Of a stretch of 64,000 bases of DNA, positions 24,782 to 34,702 are shown one piece after another. The DNA lies in the NCBI GenBank assembly GCA_003150515.1, contig QALW01000043.1:1-64000 (forward strand), in the 5' to 3' direction. The position numbers were made by a program, and so were the translations under genes. The notes beneath the pieces were generated by a model. That model searched no databases, was not told the DNA's origin, and was given only the letters and a program-made list of their open reading frames with translations. This DNA is from Selenomonadales bacterium. Lineage in GTDB: Bacteria > Bacillota > Clostridia > Christensenellales > QALW01. The number at the start of each line of letters is the position of its first letter. Position 1 is the stretch's first letter.

Positions 24782-26152
24782 ATGGTATACGATTTAATAA
24801 TTATAGGAGGCGGTCCCGCCGGTTATCTGGCGGCCGAACGCGCCGGCGAAGCGGGGCTTAATACTCTGCTTATAGAAAAACGCTTTATAGGCGGCGTCTG
24901 CCTGAACGAGGGCTGCATTCCCTCCAAGGCGCTGCTTTATTCGGCCAAGCTCTATGATGGAGCCAGCCATGGGGAAAAGTATGGTATAACCGTAGAAAAC
25001 ATTAAATTAAATCATCAGGCCGTCATAACCCGTAAGCGCAAGGTGATAGATACGCTGGTAGGCGGAATCAAGATGAAGCTTAAAAAGCTTAAGGTAACAG
25101 TTGTAGAAGGGGAAGGGCATATAGAAAAACGGAACGCTGAAGGTTTCTGCGTAAGCGTCAATGGCACCGAATATACAGGTTCCCGCCTGCTTATAGCTAC
25201 CGGCTCCGAAGCTGCCGTTCCGCCTATTCCCGGCCTCAAGGAAGGCTTGGACGCGGGCTTTGTTATGACTAACCGCGAAATACTGGAGCTTCAGGAGGTT
25301 CCCAAGCGCCTGGTAGTTATAGGAGGCGGCGTTATAGGCCTGGAAATGGCCAGCTATTTCAATACTGCCGGCAGCCAGGTAACGGTTATAGAGATGCTTG
25401 ATAAGATAGCCGGTCCTACCGACGCTGAAATATCCAAAATCCTGCAAAAGAATTATGAGAAAAAGGGCGTTGCCTTTAAGCTGGGCGCTAAGGTGACGGA
25501 GGTTACCAGTCAGGGCGTTGTATACGAGCTTAACGGCAATAAGGAGAGCATAGAGGCGGATAAAGTGCTGCTCTCAATCGGCCGCCGTCCCTCCACTAAC
25601 GGTTTGGGCCTTGAAAATATCGGCGTAAACACAGAGCGTGGAGCAATTAAGACGGACGAGCAGGGCAGAACGAACGTTTCGGGCGTTTATGCCGCCGGCG
25701 ACGTAAACGGTTCCTATATGCTGGCTCATGTCGCCTATAGGGAAAGCGAAGTTGCTATTAACACCATACTGGGCAAAAAGGACAACGTTCGCTATAACGC
25801 CGTTCCGTCTGTTATATATACCAACCCCGAAGTGGCCTGCGTGGGCGAGACTGAAGAGAGCGCCAAGGCTAAGGGTATGGATGTAGCCTGCGTTAATCTC
25901 ACTATGAAATATTCCGGCCGCTATGTAGCTGAAAATGAAGGCGGAGACGGAATCTGCAAGCTTATAATAGATAAAAAGCGCAATCGTCTTGTGGGCGTGC
26001 ATATGATAGGCAATTATTCGTCAGAAATTATCGTAAGCGCCGTTACCATGATAGAAACTGAAATGCGCATTGAGGATATTAAAGAGTTAATCTTCCCCCA
26101 TCCTACTGTTTGCGAGATAATACGCGAGGGAATTTTTGAATATCACGGCTAA
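24782..26152 (+). CDS. lpdA: Dihydrolipoamide dehydrogenase (E3)
   Basis: 456-aa flavoprotein disulphide reductase. FAD motif GGGPAG (9-14), redox-active disulphide C40/C45 in GGVCLNEGCIPSK, NAD-binding GGGVIGLEMAS near 178-188, and the C-terminal FPHPTVCE with the active-site His. It reoxidises dihydrolipoamide of E2 and passes electrons to NAD+. Good ribosome-binding site GGGAGG; 14 bp after E2 and 22 bp before E1. Confidence 0.95.
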   Translation: MVYDLIIIGGGPAGYLAAERAGEAGLNTLLIEKRFIGGVCLNEGCIPSKALLYSAKLYDGASHGEKYGITVENIKLNHQAVITRKRKVIDTLVGGIKMKLKKLKVTVVEGEGHIEKRNAEGFCVSVNGTEYTGSRLLIATGSEAAVPPIPGLKEGLDAGFVMTNREILELQEVPKRLVVIGGGVIGLEMASYFNTAGSQVTVIEMLDKIAGPTDAEISKILQKNYEKKGVAFKLGAKVTEVTSQGVVYELNGNKESIEADKVLLSIGRRPSTNGLGLENIGVNTERGAIKTDEQGRTNVSGVYAAGDVNGSYMLAHVAYRESEVAINTILGKKDNVRYNAVPSVIYTNPEVACVGETEESAKAKGMDVACVNLTMKYSGRYVAENEGGDGICKLIIDKKRNRLVGVHMIGNYSSEIIVSAVTMIETEMRIEDIKELIFPHPTVCEIIREGIFEYHG

Positions 26153-26174
26153 AATTTTAAGGAGGTTTTAAGCT

Positions 26175-28646
26175 ATGCCTAAATCACAATACATCGATCC
26201 GAGCGAAAGACGCAAGGCGGGATTTATTAAATTCCAGGATATTCCCGTCAACCAGTACTCCAAGTCCATAGAGGATGAAAAGGCCAATTTCTCCAATGAG
26301 GATTTTATCCGCATCTATAGAGATATGGCTATTATCCGTGAGTTTGAGACCATGCTCAATCTCATAAAGACCACCAGCGAATACAACGGCATTCCCTACA
26401 GTCATCCCGGCCCGGCTCACCTTTCTATAGGTCAGGAAGCTTCGGCCGTAGGCCAGGCGTACATCCTCACCAAGGACGATTACACCTTTGGTTCCCACCG
26501 CGGCCACGGCGAGGTTATAGCCAAGGCGCTTTCCTGCATTGAAAAGCTCAGCGATCAGGAATTGCTGGATATAATGAAGGAAACCCGCGGCGGCTCCACC
26601 TTAAAAGTAGTGGAGAGCAACGGCAAATATGCCAGCGTTAAGGATATGGCCCGCGCGTTTGTGCTCTATGGATTCCTGGCCGAAATGTTTGCGCGCGAAA
26701 CCGGCTTTTCCAGAGGCCTGGGCGGCTCCATGCACGCTTTCTTCATTCCTTTTGGAATTTATCCCAATAATGCCATAGTGGGCGGAAGCGCCGATATAGC
26801 TATGGGCGCCGCGCTCTATAAGAGAGTAAATTGCAAGGACGGCATGGTTATAGCCAATATAGGCGACGCTTCCCTGGGCTGCGGTCCCGTCTGGGAAGCA
26901 ATTAATATGGCTGCCATGGACCAATACACTCAGCTTTGGGATGAAGCTCATAAAGGCGGACTGCCCATTATCTTCAATTTCTTTAATAATCAGTACGGAA
27001 TGGGCGGCCAGACCTGCGGCGAGACTATGGCTTATAATATCCTGGCCCGTTTCGGAGCCGGCGTTAATCCCGATCAAATGCATTCGGAGCGCGTGGACGG
27101 CTTTAATCCTCTGGCTGTTATTGACGCTTATAAGCGCAAGCGCGCTATTATTGACGAGCGCCGCGGCCCTGTGCTGCTGGATGTGCTTACTTACCGTTAT
27201 TCCGGTCATTCTCCGTCCGACGCTTCCAGCTACCGCACAAAAGAAGAGCTGGCTGCATGGCAGGAAGTAGATCCGCTGATTACTTACCGCGCAGAGCTGG
27301 TCAAGGCTGGCGTAGCGGGCGAGGACGCTTTCGAGGCCATTCTGGAAAATGTCAAGAAAGAAATGACCGAGGTAGTAAAGCTGGCTGTGGATCCGCAGGT
27401 TTCTCCTTATATGGATTTGGTGGCTCAGCCCAACGCTATTGCCGATATTATGTTCTCCAACGGGCATGTTGAATCCCTGGATACCACTCGCAAGCCGGAT
27501 GTGCTCATACCTTACGAGGAGAATCCGCGCGTACAGAAGATTGCTAAAAAGGAGCGTTTTGGATTTAAGGACGGCAAGCCTGTTTCCAAGAACAAGGTTT
27601 ATCAGTACCGCGACGGTATATTTGAAGCGCTGATTAATAAATTCTATGAGGATCCTACGCTGATTGCCTATGGCGAAGAAAACCGCGACTGGGGCGGCGC
27701 CTTTGCCGTATACGGCGGACTTACTGAATCTCTGCCCTATCATCGCCTGTTCAACAGCCCGATTTCTGAGGCGGCGATTGTAGGCTCGGCGGTTGGTTAT
27801 GGCCTCTGCGGCGGCCGGTCAGTGGTAGAGCTTATGTATTGCGATTTCCTGGGACGCGCCGGAGACGAAGTGTTCAACCAGATGGCTAAATGGCAGGCTA
27901 TGACTGCCGGCGAGCTCAAAGTGCCTATGATTCTGCGTGTCAGCGTGGGCTCCAAATACGGCGCGCAGCACAGCCAGGATTGGTCGGCTCTTATTGCGCA
28001 TATTCCCGGTCTGAAAGCCTGCTTCCCGGCCACTCCTTATGACGCTAAGGGCCTCATGACCACTGCGCTTAACGGCACTGATCCCGTTGTATTCTTTGAG
28101 AGCCAGCGCATATACGATTATTCGGAGCAGTTCCATGAGGGCGGAGTGCCGGCTGAAAGCTATGAAATTCCCTTTGGCGAGCCTGATATCAAGCGGGCGG
28201 GCAGCGACGTTACCATTCTTACCATAGGCGCCGTGCTTTACCGCGCTATGGACGCCGCTAAGGAGCTTCAGGAGAAATATAACATTTCCGCTGAGGTTAT
28301 TGACGCGCGCAGCCTGGTTCCTTTCAATTATGAAAAGGTGCTGGAGTCTGTTAAGAAGACGGGCAAGCTGGTAATAGTCGGCGACGCCTGCGAGAGAGCT
28401 TCCATAATGAAAGAAATGGCCGCCAATGTTACCAATATGGCTTTTGATTATCTGGATGCGCCGGTTGTGGTTGTAGGCGCTAAGAACTGGATTACTCCCG
28501 CTTATGAGCTGGATAATTTCTTCTTCCCGCAGCCGTCCTGGATTATTGACGCCATTCATGAGAAGATTATGCCTATTCCCGGTTATGTAGCCAAGGCTAA
28601 TTATACTACCAAAGCGCTTTTGGATAACAATAAGAAGGGCGTATAA
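26175..28646 (+). CDS. 2-oxoacid dehydrogenase E1, fused alpha and beta chains
   Basis: 823 aa. Residues about 45-410 are an E1-alpha chain with the thiamin diphosphate motif GDASLGCGPVWEAIN (near 235-250); about 470-800 are an E1-beta chain (GEENRDWGGAFAVYGG, then transketolase central and C-terminal parts). Separate in most Bacillota, these are one polypeptide here, with a linker about 410-470. The enzyme decarboxylates the 2-oxoacid and acylates E2 lipoate. Last gene of the operon; a terminator follows at 28686. Fusions of this kind occur in other E1 families, so this is unusual but not unique. Confidence 0.88.
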   Translation: MPKSQYIDPSERRKAGFIKFQDIPVNQYSKSIEDEKANFSNEDFIRIYRDMAIIREFETMLNLIKTTSEYNGIPYSHPGPAHLSIGQEASAVGQAYILTKDDYTFGSHRGHGEVIAKALSCIEKLSDQELLDIMKETRGGSTLKVVESNGKYASVKDMARAFVLYGFLAEMFARETGFSRGLGGSMHAFFIPFGIYPNNAIVGGSADIAMGAALYKRVNCKDGMVIANIGDASLGCGPVWEAINMAAMDQYTQLWDEAHKGGLPIIFNFFNNQYGMGGQTCGETMAYNILARFGAGVNPDQMHSERVDGFNPLAVIDAYKRKRAIIDERRGPVLLDVLTYRYSGHSPSDASSYRTKEELAAWQEVDPLITYRAELVKAGVAGEDAFEAILENVKKEMTEVVKLAVDPQVSPYMDLVAQPNAIADIMFSNGHVESLDTTRKPDVLIPYEENPRVQKIAKKERFGFKDGKPVSKNKVYQYRDGIFEALINKFYEDPTLIAYGEENRDWGGAFAVYGGLTESLPYHRLFNSPISEAAIVGSAVGYGLCGGRSVVELMYCDFLGRAGDEVFNQMAKWQAMTAGELKVPMILRVSVGSKYGAQHSQDWSALIAHIPGLKACFPATPYDAKGLMTTALNGTDPVVFFESQRIYDYSEQFHEGGVPAESYEIPFGEPDIKRAGSDVTILTIGAVLYRAMDAAKELQEKYNISAEVIDARSLVPFNYEKVLESVKKTGKLVIVGDACERASIMKEMAANVTNMAFDYLDAPVVVVGAKNWITPAYELDNFFFPQPSWIIDAIHEKIMPIPGYVAKANYTTKALLDNNKKGV

Positions 28647-28685
28647 TTAGTTTATAGCTGGCAAAGGTCAAATCAAAATGGTATT

Positions 28686-28728
28686 AAAGGAGCGGATATT
28701 TGATATATCCGCTCCTTTGTATTTTTTT
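28686..28728 (+). terminator. Rho-independent terminator of the dehydrogenase operon
   Basis: 14-bp stem 28686-28699/28705-28718, loop TTGAT, followed by GTATTTTTTT. Confidence 0.85.
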
Positions 28729-28809
28729 AAACTTTAGCTGATCTATATATACAATATTTTTGCTTGGCGAGGCTGTCAGCGTTATGTATTCTGAGGGCCA
28801 AGATTGCGC

Positions 28810-28838
28810 TTGACTTTTTCAGGGACATATAGTATATT
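28810..28838 (+). promoter_or_regulatory. Promoter of the lyxose-isomerase gene
   Basis: TTGACT (28810-28815), 17-bp spacer, TATATT (28833-28838), 61 bases before the ATG. Confidence 0.65.
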
Positions 28839-28872
28839 ATATTTACAAATGATATGCGTCATGGATATTTAG

Positions 28873-29433
<561 letters not shown>

Positions 29434-29448
29434 TTTTTATTATTAAAG

Positions 29449-29506
29449 CCAATAAAGGCTCCGGGCCCTTTTGCAAGAATGCAAAAGGGCCCGGAGCCTT
29501 TATTGG
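29449..29506. terminator. 26-bp perfect hairpin 3' of the isomerase gene
   Basis: 29449-29474 pairs with 29481-29506, loop AAGAAT. Perfect 26-bp stem, AT-rich at its base. It precedes a three-arm element, as the 72-110 hairpin does at the left edge. Confidence 0.8.
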
Positions 29507-29509
29507 ATA

Positions 29510-29637
29510 AAAAGGAGCAGTGCCCGGCCGTTTACGGCCGGGCACTAAGTCTCAGCATTTAATGAAAAGCTTTGCTTTTCATTAAATGCTGAGACTTGGC
29601 GTTTTGGCGCTTTTAGCGCCAAAACGCCGCTTTTTTT
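29510..29637. repeat. Three-arm palindromic element with terminator tail
   Basis: Outer stem about 29510-29518 with 29629-29637 (9 bp, two G-T in RNA), ending in TTTTTTT. Arms: 29519-29530/29535-29546 (12 bp, loop TTTA, core GCCCGGCC); 29547-29570/29574-29597 (24 bp, loop TTT, begins AAGTCTC and ends AAAGC); 29598-29610/29616-29628 (13 bp, loop TTTTA). Arms follow one another without spacers. Confidence 0.9.
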
Positions 29638-29720
29638 CTTTATCTATAACAAATAATTACAAAATAAATATGCGTATTATTAGGAATACTATTTTTAAGT
29701 TAAAATAAATAGGAGGTTTT

Positions 29721-30326
29721 ATGAAAAAAGCAATTATTGCTCTGATAATAGCGTTAAATATATTTGTTGGAGTACCGGCCTATGCTTCCAGCGTGGATAC
29801 TTACACGGTGGTTAAGGGAGACAGTCTCTGGAAGATTGCCGTTAAGTATCAGGTTGGTTTAAGTGAAATTATAGCGGCTAATCCGCAGTTTAAAGATCCA
29901 AACCTTATTTATCCCGGGCAGAAGGTATATGTGCCTCTTAATAATCAGGAGGTAATTTCTTATGAGGAGCAGGTTATCAATCTGGTCAATCAAGTGCGGG
30001 CACAGAACGGGCTCAAAAGCCTTACGTCTAATTGGCAGTTGAGCCGTGTGGCAAGATATAAGTCTCAGGATATGCATGATAAAGGATATTTTTCTCATAC
30101 AAGTCCAACCTATGGTTCGCCTTTTGATATGATAAAGAATTTTGGCATTAGCTATAGGACGGCGGGTGAAAATATAGCAAGAGGACAGCGTACGCCTCAG
30201 GAAGTTATGGATGCCTGGATGAATTCTGCTGGACATCGGGCTAATATTCTGAATGCGTCTTTCACGCAGATAGGCGTAGGATATGTCTCGGACGGCAATT
30301 ACTGGACGCAGATGTTTATAGGTTAA
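29721..30326 (+). CDS. Secreted LysM + CAP-domain protein
   Basis: 201 aa. Signal peptide about 1-23, LysM peptidoglycan-binding domain about 27-71 (YTVVKGDSLWKIAVKYQVG...YPGQKVYVP), then a CAP/SCP domain 78-201 with HTSP, GENIARGQRTPQEVM and WMNSAGHRANIL. Similar to YkwD and to the proteins annotated as SafA-like/coat assembly in spore formers; the exact role is unknown. Start ATG after GGAGG. Its TAA stop forms one end of the outer stem of the next palindrome. Confidence 0.85.
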   Translation: MKKAIIALIIALNIFVGVPAYASSVDTYTVVKGDSLWKIAVKYQVGLSEIIAANPQFKDPNLIYPGQKVYVPLNNQEVISYEEQVINLVNQVRAQNGLKSLTSNWQLSRVARYKSQDMHDKGYFSHTSPTYGSPFDMIKNFGISYRTAGENIARGQRTPQEVMDAWMNSAGHRANILNASFTQIGVGYVSDGNYWTQMFIG

Positions 30327-30497
30327 GGCCCGAATAAAAATAAAGGGGACGCGCCGCGGCGCCCGGCCGAAGGCCGGGCGAACGCTGGGTATGGCCCTGG
30401 CGAAGGCAAAGCCTTCGCCAGGGCCATACCCAGCGTTGATTTTGCCGTTTCACGGCAAAATCCCGCGGCGCGCCCCCTTTATTTTTATTCGGGCCTT
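30325..30497. repeat. Three-arm palindromic element joining two convergent genes
   Basis: Outer stem 30325-30359 with 30463-30497, 34 of 35 pairs, ending within the stop codons of the LysM-CAP gene and of nadE. Arms, with no spacer bases: 30360-30368/30372-30380 (9 bp, loop GAA, GCCCGGCC core); 30381-30407/30411-30437 (27 bp, loop AAA); 30438-30447/30453-30462 (10 bp, loop TTTCA). Either strand gives the same fold, so it can terminate both genes. Confidence 0.93.
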
Positions 30498-32404
30498 TAA
30501 AGCTCCTGCAATTCTTTAAGCCAAAGCGCGCTGCTGGCGTCGCTGGGCATTCGCCAGTCTCCGCGGGGAGAAAGGGTAACGCTGCCCACTTTAGGCCCGT
30601 CGGGCAGGCAGGAACGCTTAAATTGCTGGGAAAAGAAACGTCGGTAAAAGGTTTTGAGCCATTTTAAAAGGATTTCATCTGAATATTCCTCTCTGCCCGA
30701 AAAGGCATACCTAGCCAGCATATATATTTTTTTGGGCGAAAATCCCCATCTTAAGGCATAATAAAGATAAAAATCATGCAATTCATAAGGCCCTACAAGC
30801 TCCTCGGTTTTCTGGGCAATGTCTCCGTTCTGGGCGGGAAGCAATTCGGGGCTTACGGGAGTCGCCAGTATGTCGTATAAAATATCTTTCAGGGCAGGGC
30901 TATCGGCCGTATCGGCGCAATAGGCGACTAAATGCCTGATAAGAGTTTTGGGGATGGATGCGTTTACTCCGTACATGGACATGTGGTCTCCGTTATAAGT
31001 AGCCCATCCTAAAGCCAATTCGGATAAATCGCCCGTACCCACTACCAGCCCGTTCTGCATATTGGCTATATCCATAAGCACTTGGGTGCGCTCTCGGGCC
31101 TGAGCGTTTTCATATGCGGCGTCATGCGTTTCAGAGCTTTGTCCTATATCTGCAAAATGGGAAAGCACGCTCCCGCTTATATTGATTTCTTTCAAATCTG
31201 CTCCCAGTTCGCGCGCGAGAAGCTGCGCGTTGCTTTTGGTGCGCGAAGTGGTGCCGAAACAGGGCATGGTAACGGCTGTCAGCGCGGCAGCCGGCCGTTC
31301 AAGCATGTTAAGCGCCTTAAGGCATACAAGCGCGGCAAGGGTTGAATCCAATCCTCCCGAAAGCCCAAGAACAAGGCTTTTGGCCTGCGTGTGCTCCAGC
31401 CTTTTTTTCAGCCCCAGCGCCTGAATGGTTAGAATTTCTTCGCATCTGTCCTTCCGCTCGGTATTGTCCTCCGGTACGAAAGGCATAGCGGAAATTTTTC
31501 TGGTAAGCTGGACGGGTTTGCTGTCCAGCCTGAAGGGGATATATTTATAATCGGTTTTTATTTCTGAATTAAAGGTATTAATCCTTCTGCGCTCGCCTGT
31601 CAAACGGCTTAAATCAGGCTCGGAAACGGTCAGCCCGCCGCTGAACCTGTTTTCAGCAAGAATAACGCCGTTTTCCGCGATTAGATTATGCGAAGCGAAT
31701 ACCATATCGGTGGTGGATTCCCCTTCGCCCGCGTCCGCGTAAACATAAGCGCACAGCATTCTGGCCGACTGCCCGGTAATGAGCTCTCTCCGGTATTTGG
31801 CCTTGCCTACGGTTTCATCGCTGGCGGATAAATTGGCGATTATGGTCGCTCCAGCGCGGCAATGAGAAACAGATGGGGGCTCGCAGGCCCATAAATCCTC
31901 GCATAATTCGGCTGCCGCAATGAAATCAGGCATGTTTTCGCAGCAGAATAACATTTTGAAACCAAAGGGTATTTGCTCTCCCCGAATATTTATAACGGCG
32001 TTTTCCTTCGGAGCGGCAGAAAAATGCCGCTGCTCATAAAATTCGGCGTAATTGGGTATAAAGCTTTTGGGCGTCAGCCCCAGCAGCCTACCGTTAGAAA
32101 TAACGGCCGCGCAGTTGTAAAGCTTGCCCATAACCGCAACGGGCAGCCCTGCAAAGATAAGCATGTCTCCGCTGGCTTCGGTTATTCTTTCTAATGCGTC
32201 CAGGGCTCCTTCCAAGAGCGTATTCTGAAGAAAAAGGTCTCCGCAGGTATAACCGGTGATGCATAATTCGGGCAGAACCAGCATTTTTACATTCTGCGCC
32301 TGGGCGGAACGCATGCCCTCTATAATAACAGCGGCGTTGTGCTCGCAGTCTGCAACCTTAATCTTGGGAGAGAAAGCACCCGTTTTTATAAAGCCGTATT
32401 CCAT
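30497..32404 (-). CDS. nadE: Glutamine-hydrolysing NAD+ synthase
   Basis: 635 aa. N-terminal nitrilase-like glutaminase domain (about 1-280; LVLPELCITGY with Glu, KSFIPNY Lys, and Cys in LCEDLW) supplies ammonia; C-terminal synthetase domain has the PP-loop LGLSGGLDST near 350 and GTGDLSE downstream. Last step of NAD synthesis in the cytoplasm. Start ATG after AAAGGAG. The gene ends in the shared palindrome with the LysM-CAP gene. Confidence 0.95.
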   Translation of the reverse strand: MEYGFIKTGAFSPKIKVADCEHNAAVIIEGMRSAQAQNVKMLVLPELCITGYTCGDLFLQNTLLEGALDALERITEASGDMLIFAGLPVAVMGKLYNCAAVISNGRLLGLTPKSFIPNYAEFYEQRHFSAAPKENAVINIRGEQIPFGFKMLFCCENMPDFIAAAELCEDLWACEPPSVSHCRAGATIIANLSASDETVGKAKYRRELITGQSARMLCAYVYADAGEGESTTDMVFASHNLIAENGVILAENRFSGGLTVSEPDLSRLTGERRRINTFNSEIKTDYKYIPFRLDSKPVQLTRKISAMPFVPEDNTERKDRCEEILTIQALGLKKRLEHTQAKSLVLGLSGGLDSTLAALVCLKALNMLERPAAALTAVTMPCFGTTSRTKSNAQLLARELGADLKEINISGSVLSHFADIGQSSETHDAAYENAQARERTQVLMDIANMQNGLVVGTGDLSELALGWATYNGDHMSMYGVNASIPKTLIRHLVAYCADTADSPALKDILYDILATPVSPELLPAQNGDIAQKTEELVGPYELHDFYLYYALRWGFSPKKIYMLARYAFSGREEYSDEILLKWLKTFYRRFFSQQFKRSCLPDGPKVGSVTLSPRGDWRMPSDASSALWLKELQEL

Positions 32405-32470
32405 ATAGAACTCCTTTTAAAGGTTGTTTTTGCTGAATAATATAATATTCAATAGCAGGAGCCTGACTTT

Positions 32471-33133
32471 TTAACCAATCACTTTAATAAGGGTGATTAT
32501 ATCTTCAGGCCGCTCGGCAAGGAAACGGGCGCCCTGGCTGAGCAGCTCCTTGCGCTCCCTGAAGCCCCAAAGCACGCCCATAGGCAGCATGCCTGCGTTT
32601 TTAGCAGTCTGCATATCCACGCCGCTGTCTCCTATATAAAGACAATCCGCGGGCTCTGCGCCCAGCTCCTTGGCTATGTAAAGCGCTCCTGCCGGGTCGG
32701 GCTTGCGCGGAGTATCCTCTTTTTTTCCGCGCACAGCGTCAAATCTGTCCGGAAGCAGAGCGGAAATCAGGAGCTGAGTGTATTCGTCCGGCTTGTTGGA
32801 GAATACCCCTAATTTTAATCCCTGCTTCTTAAGATTGTCCAGCATTCTGTCTATGCCGTAATACGGTTTGGTTTTGTAAAATAAATTTTCGCTGTAGCTC
32901 TGGTTAAAATATTCTTTCAGCTTAGCAATATCCTCTTCCTCAGCCTTATGCTTTACCGTCCGGAGCATGCCTTCCATAAGCTTGTCCGCCCCGCAGCCAA
33001 CAAGATATTTATATGAATTTGTTTTTATAGGGGGCAGTCCCATTTTTTCCAAAGCCATATTGCAGGCGTTGGACAATCCTTTTAATGTGTATAGTAATGT
33101 ACCGTCTAAATCAAATATAACAGCTTTTATCAT
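32471..33133 (-). CDS. HAD-family phosphatase, phosphoglycolate-phosphatase-like
   Basis: 220 aa, HAD subfamily IA. Motif I FDLDGTLLY (7-15), motif II VFSNKP near 112-117, motif III/IV KPDP and YIGDSGVDMQTA near 163-174. The alpha-helical cap lies after motif I. Activity on 2-phosphoglycolate or pyrophosphate is possible but not settled by the sequence. Start ATG after GGAG. It follows the LUD gene by 32 bp, so the two are probably co-transcribed, with nadE 66 bp further. Confidence 0.85.
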   Translation of the reverse strand: MIKAVIFDLDGTLLYTLKGLSNACNMALEKMGLPPIKTNSYKYLVGCGADKLMEGMLRTVKHKAEEEDIAKLKEYFNQSYSENLFYKTKPYYGIDRMLDNLKKQGLKLGVFSNKPDEYTQLLISALLPDRFDAVRGKKEDTPRKPDPAGALYIAKELGAEPADCLYIGDSGVDMQTAKNAGMLPMGVLWGFRERKELLSQGARFLAERPEDIITLIKVIG

Positions 33134-33165
33134 AAGTTTTCTCCAATTATTTAAATTTGCAGGCC

Positions 33166-33801
33166 TTAAAAGCCTAGCTCTTCATCTATAATAATAACTT
33201 TGATGCGTCCTTTATTCCTTTGGCGGGAGGTGAGCACATAAGAACAGCAAATCCGGGCGTCTGAATTGCAGCCTGTTACGGCCTCTTCTTCGGCTATGCA
33301 TTTTCCCTTGGAAGCGCAGTATGTTCCGCAGTTAAGGCGCTTAGCGTTAAGGGGCGCCGCAATTAATCGTATTCTTTCTATCGCCTGCGTTAAATTATCA
33401 ACTATTTTATTCCTACCGACCGCTACAATTACCGATTTGGGCCCGAAGCAAAGAGCCGCGACTCTGTTGGAATTTCCGTCTACGTTATAAAGCTCGCCCG
33501 TGCGCAGCACGGCGTTGGAACTCATTATGTAAGTGTCTGCAAAAAAAGCCTTGCGGAAGATTAGCTCAACATCCTCCCTGCTCAGGCCGGGAGCGTCTCT
33601 GTCCAGAAATTTATATTGCCCGTTATTTATAAGAGAGCGCACGTCCAGCTCCTTGAGAGTCATGGAGCCGCCGCAGGCTATGGTCTCTCCCGGCTTTATA
33701 AGGCCTTTGATGATTTCCAGGGCGCTTGCTTTATCGGGCGCGTAATACGCCTCCATATTATTATTCCTGAATGCTTGGAGTATATCTGAATATTTTTCCA
33801 C
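33166..33801 (-). CDS. LUD-domain protein (LutC-like)
   Basis: About 211 aa of the LUD family, which includes the lactate-utilisation protein LutC. Characteristic GETIACGGSMTLKELDVRSLI and MSSNAVLRTGELYNVDGNSNR are present. A Cys-rich C-terminal part (LNCGTYCASKGKC then CNS and CC) is an added feature and may bind a metal. The start is placed at GTG 33801, eight bases after GGGAG; ATG 33816 lies over the ribosome-binding site. Without LutA/LutB neighbours, its role is unknown. Confidence 0.75.
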   Translation of the reverse strand: MEKYSDILQAFRNNNMEAYYAPDKASALEIIKGLIKPGETIACGGSMTLKELDVRSLINNGQYKFLDRDAPGLSREDVELIFRKAFFADTYIMSSNAVLRTGELYNVDGNSNRVAALCFGPKSVIVAVGRNKIVDNLTQAIERIRLIAAPLNAKRLNCGTYCASKGKCIAEEEAVTGCNSDARICCSYVLTSRQRNKGRIKVIIIDEELGF

Positions 33802-33981
33802 ATAATCATCTCCCATATACAATATTATCACACAAATTGCTAATAATATCAACATCATTTTTATTCGATTTTTCAAATATGCCGGCGCATACTTGCCCGA
33901 GTTCAAAGGCATAATATTTAAGAAGGTAAGTTAGGCTGCGAATGCGGCTGCATTAACTATAATATGAAAGGAATATTTTAA

Positions 33982-34689
33982 ATGTTCAATGTCCTTTTAA
34001 GAGCCTTTTTTATGTTTATTATGGTATTTTTCCTCGTAAGGCTGATGGGCAAGCGCCAGGTGGGCGAGCTTCAGCCCTATGAGTTTGTTATAACCATGAT
34101 GACCGCGGATTTGGCCACTATTCCCCTGAGCGATTTATCCCTTCCCCTGGTATGGGGAATTATAGGAATTCTGGTATTGTCTTTTTGCCAGCTCTTAATA
34201 TCGGTTTTAAGCCTGAAATCTGCCCGTATGAGAAAGTTTTTCTGCGGACGTGCATGTGTTTTAATAGAGCATGGGGTTATTCAGGAGAATGAATTGGCTC
34301 ATTTGCGATATAATCTCAATGATTTGCTGGAGCAATTGCGCACTAAAGATGTATTTGACATTTCAACGGTTAATTACGCTATATTGGAGACCAACGGCGA
34401 ATTAAGCGTGCTGCTCAATAAGGAGGATATGCCGCCGTCCTGCGATGAATTGGAGGTTCAAGCTTCTCCTACTGAAATGAGCATAACTCTTATTTCGGAC
34501 GGCAGGACTATAACGGATAATTTGGTTAAGGCGCAGAAAGAGGATAAATGGCTGGAAAAGCATATAAAAAACGCGGGCTTTGCATCTCCCTCCGAGGTGC
34601 TGCTGGCGCAATATATTCCCGGGCAGCAGATATTCTTGCAGGGCAGAATGCCCAAAGGACGTTCATGCGTTTTGAAGGTAAAGGATTAG
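33982..34689 (+). CDS. DUF421 (YetF-like) membrane protein
   Basis: 235 aa: membrane segments about 4-22, 57-76 and possibly 36-52, then a soluble alpha/beta domain with RTKDVFDISTVNYAILETNGELSVLL, typical of YetF/DUF421. Function unknown; linked in Bacillus to spore or stress phenotypes in some paralogues. Start ATG after AAAGG. Divergent from the LUD gene, 13 bp upstream of a DUF4363 gene, its usual partner. Confidence 0.85.
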   Translation: MFNVLLRAFFMFIMVFFLVRLMGKRQVGELQPYEFVITMMTADLATIPLSDLSLPLVWGIIGILVLSFCQLLISVLSLKSARMRKFFCGRACVLIEHGVIQENELAHLRYNLNDLLEQLRTKDVFDISTVNYAILETNGELSVLLNKEDMPPSCDELEVQASPTEMSITLISDGRTITDNLVKAQKEDKWLEKHIKNAGFASPSEVLLAQYIPGQQIFLQGRMPKGRSCVLKVKD

Positions 34690-34702
34690 AGGAGAAACAA
34701 TT

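Noticed and set aside
26601..27743. A 380-aa open frame on the minus strand inside the E1 gene
   Set aside because: It is antisense to a clear E1 protein, has no ribosome-binding site, and its residues (His/Gln/Ser-rich) match the reverse of a biased coding sequence.
29510..29637. Three-arm element read as a tRNA-like gene
   Set aside because: The arms are far too long (24 bp), loops are 3-5 nt, and no anticodon or T-arm consensus is present.
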